Shown one piece after another: positions 1-5,460 of a stretch of 5,636 bases of DNA. The position numbers and the translations under genes were made by a program. The notes under the pieces are model-generated. The model had not been told where the DNA came from. It ran no database searches and saw only the letters and a list, made by a program, of their open reading frames with translations. The stretch spans positions 1-5,636 of the forward strand of contig JAGWMT010000213.1 of the NCBI GenBank assembly GCA_028871595.1, read 5' to 3'. The first letter of the stretch is position 1. Every line of letters begins with the position of its first letter. This stretch comes from Elusimicrobiota bacterium. Its GTDB lineage: Bacteria > Elusimicrobiota > Elusimicrobia > UBA1565 > UBA9628.

Positions 1-207
1 GACGGGCAGGACCTGGCGTTCGACGCCGGCGAACACGCCCCACTGCTCCGCCTTCGGGTGGAGGAGAACCTCGGCCAGGGCCACGTTGCGGGCCACCCCC
101 CGCAGCCAAGCTTCCGCGGACGGGGCGTCGCGCAGGTATTTATCGCGGATCACCTTGAGCTGGTTCTCCGTCAAATGAAGCTTCGCGGCGGGTTTCGGTT
201 TGGACAT
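1..207 (-). CDS. nrdJ: Probable adenosylcobalamin-dependent (class II) ribonucleotide reductase, N-terminal fragment
   Basis: The first 69 codons of a gene that leaves the window at its left edge. The protein begins MSKPKPAAKLHLTENQLKVI, followed by a RDKYL stretch (about residues 21-25), WLRGVARNVALAE (about 36-48) and a HPKAEQWGVF segment. An early 'L-x-x-N-x-L-x-V-x-x-x-R/K-Y-L' motif followed by a 'VARxxAxAE' helix is typical of the N-terminus of B12-dependent ribonucleoside-diphosphate reductases, which make deoxyribonucleotides using an adenosylcobalamin-generated thiyl radical in the cytoplasm. The catalytic barrel, its cysteines and the C-terminal redox cysteines lie outside the window, so the class cannot be proved here. 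Residues 2-8 are a basic, proline-rich lead. The ATG at 207 is the first in frame after the divergent promoter region; no strong Shine-Dalgarno precedes it. The gene diverges from rplU. Another reductase class or a related ATP-cone-type N-terminus is the main alternative. Confidence 0.65.
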   Translation of the reverse strand, partial: MSKPKPAAKLHLTENQLKVIRDKYLRDAPSAEAWLRGVARNVALAEVLLHPKAEQWGVFAGVERQVLPV

Positions 208-225
208 CGGGAGCCTGTAATGAGG

Positions 226-234
226 AGTGTAACA
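226..234 (-). promoter_or_regulatory. Candidate extended -10 promoter for nrdJ
   Basis: Read on the minus strand, this is TG-T-TACACT, an extended -10 element. It would start transcription near 219, about a dozen bases before the nrdJ ATG at 207. The hexamer 17 bases further upstream (TGGCGG, plus-strand 249-254) is a poor -35, so the call rests on the extended -10 alone. In DNA this GC-rich a chance match is possible. Confidence 0.35.
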
Positions 235-285
235 GCCCGGTTCCCGCTCCGCCAGCCTCGGGCCGGGCGGCGGAGAGCGGAGCGG

Positions 286-314
286 TTGCTTCCCGACGGG
301 GACTTTGCTATGAT
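286..314 (+). promoter_or_regulatory. Probable sigma70-type promoter of the rplU-rpmA operon
   Basis: A TTGCTT -35 (286-291) and a TATGAT -10 (309-314) are separated by exactly 17 bases. The -10 is preceded by TG one base upstream (306-307), making it an extended -10. The -10 matches consensus at five of six positions; the -35 keeps only the TTG. Predicted initiation is near 321, giving a leader of roughly 20 bases before the L21 ATG at 340. The two in-frame ATGs at 310 and 313 lie inside the -10 and so are unlikely starts. Confidence 0.7.
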
Positions 315-330
315 GTCCACCTACCTCAAC

Positions 331-335
331 AGGAG
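331..335 (+). promoter_or_regulatory. Ribosome binding site deciding the rplU start
   Basis: AGGAG lies four bases before the ATG at 340. It favours that start over the in-frame ATGs at 58, 310 and 313, none of which gives a protein matching the usual L21 N-terminus. Confidence 0.75.
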
Positions 336-339
336 TCCT

Positions 340-651
340 ATGTACGCGATTATCGAGACGGGCAGCAAGCAACTTTGGGTCGTCCCGGGCGAGACCGTCC
401 GGGTCGAGAAGCTGGAGGCCAAGGAGGGCGAGAAGCTGGAGTTCAAGGCTCTCTGGGCCGTCGGCGACGCCAAGGAAGGCCAGGAACCGGCTTACAGCCG
501 CCAGGCCAAGGTCACGGGCACGGTCGTCAAGCAGGACCGCGGTCCCAAGATCATCGTTTTCAAGAAGCGGACCAAGAAGGCGTACAAGCGCCGCCAGGGT
601 CACCGCCAGTGGCTCACCTACGTGAAAATCGAGAACATCTCCCTCAACTAA
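340..651 (+). CDS. rplU: 50S ribosomal protein L21 (bL21)
   Basis: A 103-residue protein, the usual length for bacterial L21, which binds 23S rRNA and takes part in early assembly of the large subunit. It opens [15 protein letters not shown], the family's N-terminal strand, and carries the basic L21 signature [17 protein letters not shown] at about residues 74-90, followed by the terminal strand TYVKIENI. The start at 340 is set by the Shine-Dalgarno at 331-335 and by family length; the frame stays open upstream to 58, but that part crosses the promoter and the divergent nrdJ. Many L21 proteins read GGKQY where this one reads GSKQLW, a mild departure. It is the first gene of a unit with rpmA, one base apart, and its promoter lies just upstream. 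Confidence 0.97.
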   Translation: MYAIIETGSKQLWVVPGETVRVEKLEAKEGEKLEFKALWAVGDAKEGQEPAYSRQAKVTGTVVKQDRGPKIIVFKKRTKKAYKRRQGHRQWLTYVKIENISLN

Positions 652-652
652 C

Positions 653-931
653 ATGGCCCACACAAAAGCTCAAGGTTCCTCCTCCAACGGCCGCGACTCC
701 CACGGTCAGCGCCTCGGCGTCAAGCGTTACGGCGGCGAAGTGGTCAAGTCCGGCATGGTCATCATGCGCCAGCGCGGCACGAAGATCCTTCCCGGCCTCA
801 ACGTCGGCCGCGGCAAGGACGACACGCTGTTCGCGAAGATCGACGGCGTCGTGACGTTCGAATGGGCGAAAAAGGACAAGAAGCAGGCGTCCGTGTACCC
901 CGTCGGCGTCAAGTCCGCGAAAGCGAAGTAA
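653..931 (+). CDS. rpmA: 50S ribosomal protein L27 (bL27)
   Basis: A 92-residue L27. The flexible N-terminal tail of this protein reaches the peptidyl-transferase centre of the large subunit. It begins [16 protein letters not shown], then [10 protein letters not shown] (19-28), the conserved RQRGTK at 39-44, and [17 protein letters not shown] (about 54-70), all L27 hallmarks. The tail starts directly at Met-Ala-His, without the cleaved pre-sequence found in Firmicutes. Thr4 and Ser11 stand where many L27 proteins have lysine and arginine, so the tail is slightly less basic than usual. The ATG is one base after the rplU stop, and no clear Shine-Dalgarno precedes it, so translation is probably coupled to rplU. 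A strong hairpin lies 33 bases after the stop. Confidence 0.98.
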   Translation: MAHTKAQGSSSNGRDSHGQRLGVKRYGGEVVKSGMVIMRQRGTKILPGLNVGRGKDDTLFAKIDGVVTFEWAKKDKKQASVYPVGVKSAKAK

Positions 932-964
932 TATTCCTCGACGCGCCGCGAGCGCGCCGAAACG

Positions 965-999
965 ACGGCCGCCGGAGCTCCCGGCGGCCGTTTCACTTT
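965..999 (+). terminator. GC-rich hairpin between rpmA and obg; partial terminator or attenuator
   Basis: An 11-bp perfect stem (ACGGCCGCCGG at 965-975, its complement at 981-991) closes a five-base AGCTC loop. It is followed by a broken T-rich stretch, TTTCACTTT (991-999 including the last stem base). The stem is strong but the U-tract is interrupted, so full termination is doubtful. Only 17 bases separate the stem from the obg ATG, too few for a separate promoter after it. Partial termination or an mRNA-stability or processing hairpin, lowering obg-hpn expression relative to the ribosomal genes, fits best. Confidence 0.6.
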
Positions 1000-1008
1000 A
1001 GGCCAACT

Positions 1009-2334
1009 ATGAACTTCATCGACAAGGTGCGCGTGTACGTGTCCGCCGGCAACGGCGGCGACGGTTCCTTGTCGTTCCGCCACCTGAAGTTCCTGGAATT
1101 CGGCGGACCGAACGGCGGCGACGGCGGCCGCGGCGGCGACGTGTGGTTCGAAGCCGCGTCGCGCCTGACCACCCTGATGGACCTGCATTTCCGCCCGCAC
1201 GTCGAGGCGGGACGCGGCGGCCACGGCAAGGGCTCCAACAAGACCGGCGACAACGGCGCGGACGTGACGGTGCGCGTGCCGGTGGGCACCGTGGTGTACA
1301 AGGACGGCGCTTTGGTGGCCGACCTGCACAAGGACGGCCAGCGCTGGCTGGCGGCCGAGGGCGGCCGCGGCGGCCGCGGCAACAACTCCTTCAAGACCCA
1401 GTTCAACACCGCGCCGCGCGTGGCGGAGAAGGGCGGGCCGGGCGGAAAGGCCACGCTCCAGCTGGAGCTCAAGCTGCTGGCCGACGTGGGCCTGGTGGGC
1501 TACCCGAACGCGGGCAAGTCCAGCTTCCTGGCGCGCGTCTCCGCGGCCAAGCCCAAGGTCGCCAACTATCCGTTCACCACCTTGTCGCCGAACCTGGGCG
1601 TCGCCTATCACAAGCACGTCAGCTTCGTGGTGGCCGACCTGCCGGGTCTGATCGAGGGCGCGGCCGAGGGCAAGGGCCTGGGCACCCAGTTCCTGCGCCA
1701 TGTCGAGCGCACGCGCGTGTTGATCCACCTGGTGGATCCCACGGGCTACATGGGCGAGGACCCGCTCAAGGGCATCAAGACCATCGAGAACGAGCTCAAG
1801 ACCTTCAGCCCCAAGCTGGCCCTGAAGCCGAAGATTCTGGTCGTCAACAAGATGGACCTGCCCGAAGGCGAGGCCGTCTTCAAGGCGCTCAAGAAGAAGT
1901 ACCGCGACCGGGTGCTGGCCGCCTCCGTGGCCACCGGCGCCGGCCTGGACGCCATCCTGGACCGCGTGATCACCGAGCTGTCGAAGCACGACGGCCCGGT
2001 CACGTTCGAGGACAAGGTGGTGGACGTGACCCAGCACAAGGTGGAGCAGGGCTTCACCGTGGAAAACGAGGGCGGCGGCGTCTTCACCTTGCGCGGCAAG
2101 TACGTGGAGCGCGTTTCGGCCATGCTGGACGTCAGTCTGCCCGAGGCCATCCAGCGCTACCAGAACACCCTCAAGCGCATCGGCGTGGACCGCACCCTGA
2201 AGAAGGCGGGCATCAAGGGCGGCGACAAGGTCCGCTGCGGCGCCTTCGAGTTCACCTGGTCCGACGCGCCGCACCGCAAGCTGCCGATGAAGCGCGGCGA
2301 CAAGCGCACGCGCATCGGCGTCGGCAAGAAATGA
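1009..2334 (+). CDS. obgE: Obg family GTPase (ObgE/CgtA)
   Basis: A 441-residue essential-type GTPase that binds the 50S subunit late in its assembly and links growth to GTP and (p)ppGpp levels. Three domains are visible. The glycine-rich Obg fold (about 1-158) begins FIDKVRVYVSAGNGGDG and has GGPNGGDGGRGGDV-type loops. The G domain follows, with the P-loop GYPNAGKS (164-171), switch I YPFTT (187-191), DLPG (210-213) and NKMD (280-283). A C-terminal OCT domain starts near residue 349 (FTVENEGGGVFTLRG) and runs to about 417, and a basic tail ends the protein. Not all Obg proteins have an OCT domain. The ATG at 1009 starts exactly at the family N-terminus; only a weak AGG (1000-1002) precedes it. 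The gene follows rplU-rpmA, the classic order, and its stop overlaps the hpnC start by four bases, so it leads the squalene genes. Confidence 0.97.
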   Translation: MNFIDKVRVYVSAGNGGDGSLSFRHLKFLEFGGPNGGDGGRGGDVWFEAASRLTTLMDLHFRPHVEAGRGGHGKGSNKTGDNGADVTVRVPVGTVVYKDGALVADLHKDGQRWLAAEGGRGGRGNNSFKTQFNTAPRVAEKGGPGGKATLQLELKLLADVGLVGYPNAGKSSFLARVSAAKPKVANYPFTTLSPNLGVAYHKHVSFVVADLPGLIEGAAEGKGLGTQFLRHVERTRVLIHLVDPTGYMGEDPLKGIKTIENELKTFSPKLALKPKILVVNKMDLPEGEAVFKALKKKYRDRVLAASVATGAGLDAILDRVITELSKHDGPVTFEDKVVDVTQHKVEQGFTVENEGGGVFTLRGKYVERVSAMLDVSLPEAIQRYQNTLKRIGVDRTLKKAGIKGGDKVRCGAFEFTWSDAPHRKLPMKRGDKRTRIGVGKK

Positions 2335-3215
2335 ACACGGTCAAGGAATACGAGGCGCGGCTGTTGGACCCGACGGACGTGGCCGGCGCCTACGGATTCT
2401 GCCAGGACCTGGCCAACCGCCATTACGAGAACTTCCCGGTGGCCTCGCGGCTGGTGAAGCGGAGCCTGCGCAGGCACGTGGCCGCGCTGTACGCGTTCGC
2501 GCGCATCGCCGACGATTTCTCCGATGAGGCCGAGTACGAGGGCGTCCGGCGCGAGCGTCTGCTGGACTGGCGCCGCCAGTTGGGCGAGATCGGCTCGAAG
2601 CCGCCGTCCCATCCCGTGTTCCTGGCCCTCGGCGCCACGCTGCGCGAACTGGACCTGCCCAAGCAGCCGTTCGACGACCTGCTCTCCGCGTTCCTCCAGG
2701 ACACGGAGAAGAAGCGCTACGCGACCTTCGCCGAGGTGCTGGACTACTGCCGGCGCTCCGCCAATCCGGTGGGGCGCATCGTGCTGATGATCCACGGCCA
2801 TCGCGACGAGGAGCTGTTCCGCTACTCCGACGCGATCTGCACCGCGCTCCAGCTGGCTAATTTCTGGCAGGACGTCTCCGTGGACCTGAAGAAGGACCGC
2901 GTCTACATCCCCGAGGAGGACTTCGCCGCGCACGGCTACTCCGAGGCGGACCTGCGCATGGGCGTGTACAACGAGCGCTTCAAGAACCTGATGAAGTTTG
3001 AGGTCTCCCGCGCGCGTTCCCTGTTCGACCAGGGCCGGCCGCTGATCAAGCGGCTGCGCTGGCCGCTGTCGTTGGAGATCCGCCTCACCTGGCTGGGCGG
3101 CATGCAGATCCTCAAGATGATCCACCGCCTCGACTTCGACACCATCCGCACGCGGCCGTCGCTGACCAAGCGCGACTGGATCCCGCTGGCCGCGCGCGCT
3201 CTCGTCGGCGCATGA
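2331..3215 (+). CDS. hpnC: Hydroxysqualene synthase HpnC (squalene/phytoene synthase family)
   Basis: A 294-residue trans-isoprenyl diphosphate synthase-fold protein. In the bacterial HpnCDE route HpnC converts presqualene diphosphate to hydroxysqualene. Two aspartate-rich Mg-diphosphate motifs are present: DDFSD at 61-65 and DVSVD at 181-185. The second sits in LANFWQDVSVDLKKDRVYIP, and the NFWQD form is typical of HpnC, whereas HpnD and phytoene synthases have TNILRD. The N-terminal HYENFPVAS stretch (about 31-39) is also an HpnC mark. No signal peptide or clear membrane segment is seen; the family acts at the membrane surface on lipid substrates. The start overlaps the obg stop as ATGA, and the stop overlaps the hpnD start the same way; neither start has a good Shine-Dalgarno, so translational coupling is likely. 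A phytoene-type synthase is the alternative, but the pairing with HpnD and HpnE argues against it. Confidence 0.92.
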   Translation: MNTVKEYEARLLDPTDVAGAYGFCQDLANRHYENFPVASRLVKRSLRRHVAALYAFARIADDFSDEAEYEGVRRERLLDWRRQLGEIGSKPPSHPVFLALGATLRELDLPKQPFDDLLSAFLQDTEKKRYATFAEVLDYCRRSANPVGRIVLMIHGHRDEELFRYSDAICTALQLANFWQDVSVDLKKDRVYIPEEDFAAHGYSEADLRMGVYNERFKNLMKFEVSRARSLFDQGRPLIKRLRWPLSLEIRLTWLGGMQILKMIHRLDFDTIRTRPSLTKRDWIPLAARALVGA

Positions 3216-4060
3216 ACTCCGCGGCTCCCCGCGCCGAGAAGAAGTCCAATTTCTTCCTGGGCTTCCTGCTCCTGCCCCGCGTCAAGCGCGAAGCCCTGTC
3301 GGCGGCGTACGCGTACTGCCGGCTGATCGACGACATCGTGGACTCGGGCAGCCTCACCAAGGACGAGGCGCGCCGCATGCTGGATTTCTGGCGCGAGGAA
3401 GTGGGGCGCCTGTACGACGGCCGGCCCACGCACTCCATCACCCAGGCGCTGCTCAAGCCCGTCGCCGATTACAAGATCCCGCGGGAGGCGTTCGACGAGA
3501 TGATCCGAGGCTGCGCGATGGACTTGGAGGGGACGCGCTACGAGACCGTGGCCGATCTGGAAAGCTACATGCGCGGCGTGGCCTCCTCGGCGGGGCTCAT
3601 GTGCGTGCACATCTTCGGCTGGGAGCACACGCCGCCGGAGCGCATGCGCGAGTTCGCGGTCACCTTCGGCTACGCCTTCCAGCTCACGAACATCCTGCGC
3701 GACGTGGGCGCGGACCTGGAACTGGGACGCGTCTATCTGCCGCAGGCCGACCTGCGGGAGGCCGGCTACACGCCGGAGCAGTTGATTCACCGCGACCACG
3801 GCCCGGCCTTCGACCGGCTGATGGAGAGCGAGTACAAGCGGGCCAAGACCTACTACGCCCGGGCCCGGAACATGGTGGATTTCCGCGACCGCCCGGCGCT
3901 GGCTCCGGCCGAGGTGATGGCGCACGTGTACGAGGGGCTCCTCGACGAGATCAAGGCCGGCGGTTTCCGCGTGCTGTATCAGAAGACCAGCCTGCCGGCG
4001 CACCGCAAGCTGGCCCTGGCTTTCCGCGGATGGCTTTACTCCTATGGCTTCTCATTCTGA
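3212..4060 (+). CDS. hpnD: Presqualene diphosphate synthase HpnD
   Basis: A 282-residue squalene/phytoene synthase family protein that, by family knowledge, condenses two farnesyl diphosphates head-to-head to presqualene diphosphate, the first step of the HpnCDE route. The first aspartate motif DDIVD is at 40-44, after FLLLPRVKREALSAAYAYCR. The second, DVGAD (164-168), lies in QLTNILRDVGADLELGRVYL (157-176), the form shared by HpnD and phytoene synthases. The middle part has GCAMDLEGTRYET (about 105-117) and the YMRGVASSAGLM helix. On its own, a phytoene synthase (crtB) could not be excluded. Adjacent hpnC and hpnE make HpnD much more likely. The ATG overlaps the hpnC stop by four bases, and the 3' end overlaps the first 17 bases of hpnE in another frame. 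Confidence 0.92.
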   Translation: MNSAAPRAEKKSNFFLGFLLLPRVKREALSAAYAYCRLIDDIVDSGSLTKDEARRMLDFWREEVGRLYDGRPTHSITQALLKPVADYKIPREAFDEMIRGCAMDLEGTRYETVADLESYMRGVASSAGLMCVHIFGWEHTPPERMREFAVTFGYAFQLTNILRDVGADLELGRVYLPQADLREAGYTPEQLIHRDHGPAFDRLMESEYKRAKTYYARARNMVDFRDRPALAPAEVMAHVYEGLLDEIKAGGFRVLYQKTSLPAHRKLALAFRGWLYSYGFSF

Positions 4061-5390
4061 GAAATCCGACGTTCTGATTCTCGGCGCGGGCTTCGCCGGG
4101 CTCTCCTGCGGGGTCGCGCTGGCGCAGAAGGGCCGCAAGGTCCTGGTGCTCGACAAGAAGCCGCACCTGGGCGGGCGTGCTTATTCCTTCGACGATCCGT
4201 CCGTCGGCGAAGCCGACAATGGCCAGCATTTGTTCATGGGCTGCTACCGGGCCACGCGGCGCTTCTTGAAAACGATCGGGACGGATGGGAAGCTTGAGAT
4301 TTATAACGACGTCACGGTGGATTATGCCGAGCCGGGGGGCAAGCGTGACCGCCTATCGTGCCCCTCGTGGCTACCCGCCCCTTTGCATCTCGCCGCCGGA
4401 CTGCTGGGATTGAAGGGCGTGCCGTTAAGCCACAAAAAGGCGCTGGTGACGTTCGACGTCGCGTTGAAGGCGATGAGGAAAGGCGAAGTACCCGGAGGCG
4501 TGGAGAAACTGACCGTCCGTGAGTGGTTGACGTCCTTGGGCATCTCTCGGACGTTCCAGACGCGTTTTTTTGATCCGGCCGCCATCGGCATCCTCAACGA
4601 CAAGCCCGAGGTCGCCTCGGCCGCGGGGTTCGTTCAGGCCCTGCGCGAAATGTTTTTCACCGGCCGCGATTCGTCCCGCTTTGCCTTGGCAAAAACCGGG
4701 CTGTCCGATTTATACACCGACGCCGCGCGGGATTACATCGAGAAACGCGGCGGGCGAGTGATCTCCACCGCGAAGGCGGCGGGATTCATGGAGGAAGGCG
4801 GGCGCGTGACCGGAGTGGTCACCGACATGGACTCGCGCTTCCCGGCGGATGCCGTCGTGTCCACCTTGCCGCCGTGGGATCTGAAAAAATTGGCGCTGCC
4901 GGCGGCGCTGCGCGGCTCATGGGAGACATTATCTCCGGCGCCGATCGTGAGCGTCACTCTGCGGCTGGATCGCCCCTTCATGGCCGAACGATTCATCGGG
5001 CTTTTGAACACCGAGACGCATTGGGTGTTCAATAAGACGAGAATACACGGAATGAACGGCGATGGGCAGACCGTGGCGGTGGTGATTTCAGGCGCGCACG
5101 AACAAATTGGGTGTTCACCGGAGAAAATCGTTCAAACGGCGGTGCGCGACCTGACGGCGTGTCTGCCGGAGTTCGCCAAGACGAAAATACTCGGATCGAA
5201 AGTGGTGAAAGAACCGTTCGCCACCTTGTCGCCGGTCCCCGGCTCCGAAGCGAAGCGCCCATTGCCCGGTTCCGGCATGCCCGGATTTCTGTTCGCCGGC
5301 GACTGGACCCGGACCGGCTTCCCCGCCACCATCGAATCCGCGTGCGTCTCCGGGCATGCCGTCGCCGAACTGTTGGCGCCAACAGTTTGA
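4044..5390 (+). CDS. hpnE: Hydroxysqualene dehydroxylase HpnE (FAD-dependent amine oxidase/desaturase family)
   Basis: A 448-residue flavoprotein of the carotenoid desaturase/amine oxidase type. HpnE reductively removes the hydroxyl of hydroxysqualene to give squalene. The N-terminal Rossmann motif GAGFAGLS starts at residue 14, the acidic residue ending the second strand is Asp37, and GGRAYSF follows at 43-49. The DNGQH motif at 58-62 is typical of HpnE. The C-terminal FAD motif GDWTRTGFPATIESA starts at about 419, followed by the helix SGHAVAELL. The start is the ATG at 4044, eight residues ahead of the first beta strand and inside the end of hpnD (17-base overlap). A/T-ending codons are visibly commoner than in obg, hpnC and hpnD: 8 of 29 codons from 4260, against 1 of the first 20 after the hpnC ATG. 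A seven-T run lies at 4565-4571 with the frame intact. A perfect palindrome covers the last codons. Confidence 0.93.
   Translation: MASHSEKSDVLILGAGFAGLSCGVALAQKGRKVLVLDKKPHLGGRAYSFDDPSVGEADNGQHLFMGCYRATRRFLKTIGTDGKLEIYNDVTVDYAEPGGKRDRLSCPSWLPAPLHLAAGLLGLKGVPLSHKKALVTFDVALKAMRKGEVPGGVEKLTVREWLTSLGISRTFQTRFFDPAAIGILNDKPEVASAAGFVQALREMFFTGRDSSRFALAKTGLSDLYTDAARDYIEKRGGRVISTAKAAGFMEEGGRVTGVVTDMDSRFPADAVVSTLPPWDLKKLALPAALRGSWETLSPAPIVSVTLRLDRPFMAERFIGLLNTETHWVFNKTRIHGMNGDGQTVAVVISGAHEQIGCSPEKIVQTAVRDLTACLPEFAKTKILGSKVVKEPFATLSPVPGSEAKRPLPGSGMPGFLFAGDWTRTGFPATIESACVSGHAVAELLAPTV
5368..5387. repeat. Perfect 20-bp palindrome at the hpnE-dcd junction
   Basis: AACTGTTGGCGCCAACAGTT reads the same on both strands with no mismatch. 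It covers the last codons of hpnE and ends one base before the last base of its valine codon is followed by the TGA stop at 5388-5390. In RNA it can fold into an 8-bp stem with a GCGC loop, followed only by TGATTGTGG, so the U-tract is poor for a terminator. As DNA it resembles a site for a dimeric regulator, centred about 58 bases before the likely dcd transcription start. Either role, or both, is possible. Confidence 0.75.
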
Positions 5391-5423
5391 TTGTGGATAA
5401 GGCGAACAAAACCGCCGAAGAGT

Positions 5424-5429
5424 TATAAT
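5424..5429 (+). promoter_or_regulatory. -10 element of the probable dcd promoter
   Basis: A perfect TATAAT in a GC-rich background, 31 bases before the dcd ATG; predicted initiation is near 5436. No good -35 exists at 16-18 bases: the best nearby hexamer is CGAACA (5403-5408), at a short 15-base spacing and matching TTGACA only in its last three bases. The promoter may therefore need an activator, or the match is weaker than it looks. Confidence 0.6.
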
Positions 5430-5447
5430 CGCCCAGCCATAGACACG

Positions 5448-5453
5448 AAGGAG
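5448..5453 (+). promoter_or_regulatory. Ribosome binding site of dcd
   Basis: AAGGAG lies seven bases before the ATG at 5461, close to ideal spacing. It is the strongest Shine-Dalgarno in the window and fixes the dcd start. It contrasts with the coupled starts of rpmA, hpnC, hpnD and hpnE, which lack one. Confidence 0.85.
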
Positions 5454-5460
5454 CTTTCCG

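Noticed and set aside
58..339. In-frame upstream extension of rplU
   Set aside because: It crosses the divergent nrdJ coding region and the promoter, has no L21 counterpart, and the Shine-Dalgarno at 331-335 points to 340.
862..1008. Upstream extension of obg into rpmA
   Set aside because: It would overlap rpmA and pass through the 965-991 hairpin; the Obg family N-terminus begins at 1009.
1100..1400. GGCGGC-rich repeats in early obg
   Set aside because: They encode the normal glycine-rich loops of the Obg domain and are not a DNA repeat element.
727..2274. A 515-codon open frame on the minus strand opposite rpmA and obg
   Set aside because: It lies antisense to two unmistakable genes in GC-rich DNA, where stops are rare. 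Its product is low-complexity, rich in Ala, Val, His, Gln and Leu, with no recognisable motif.
1143..2330. Long upstream extension of hpnC in the frame overlapping obg
   Set aside because: The translation is Gly/Arg/Ala-rich shadow sequence; HpnC homology begins at the ATG at 2331.
2157..4003. Two long minus-strand open frames opposite hpnC and hpnD
   Set aside because: Both are mirror frames of GC-rich coding sequence with His/Ala/Val/Gln-rich products and no family motif.
5391..5396. TTGTGG as the -35 of the dcd promoter
   Set aside because: It lies 27 bases from the TATAAT, too far for a sigma70-type promoter.
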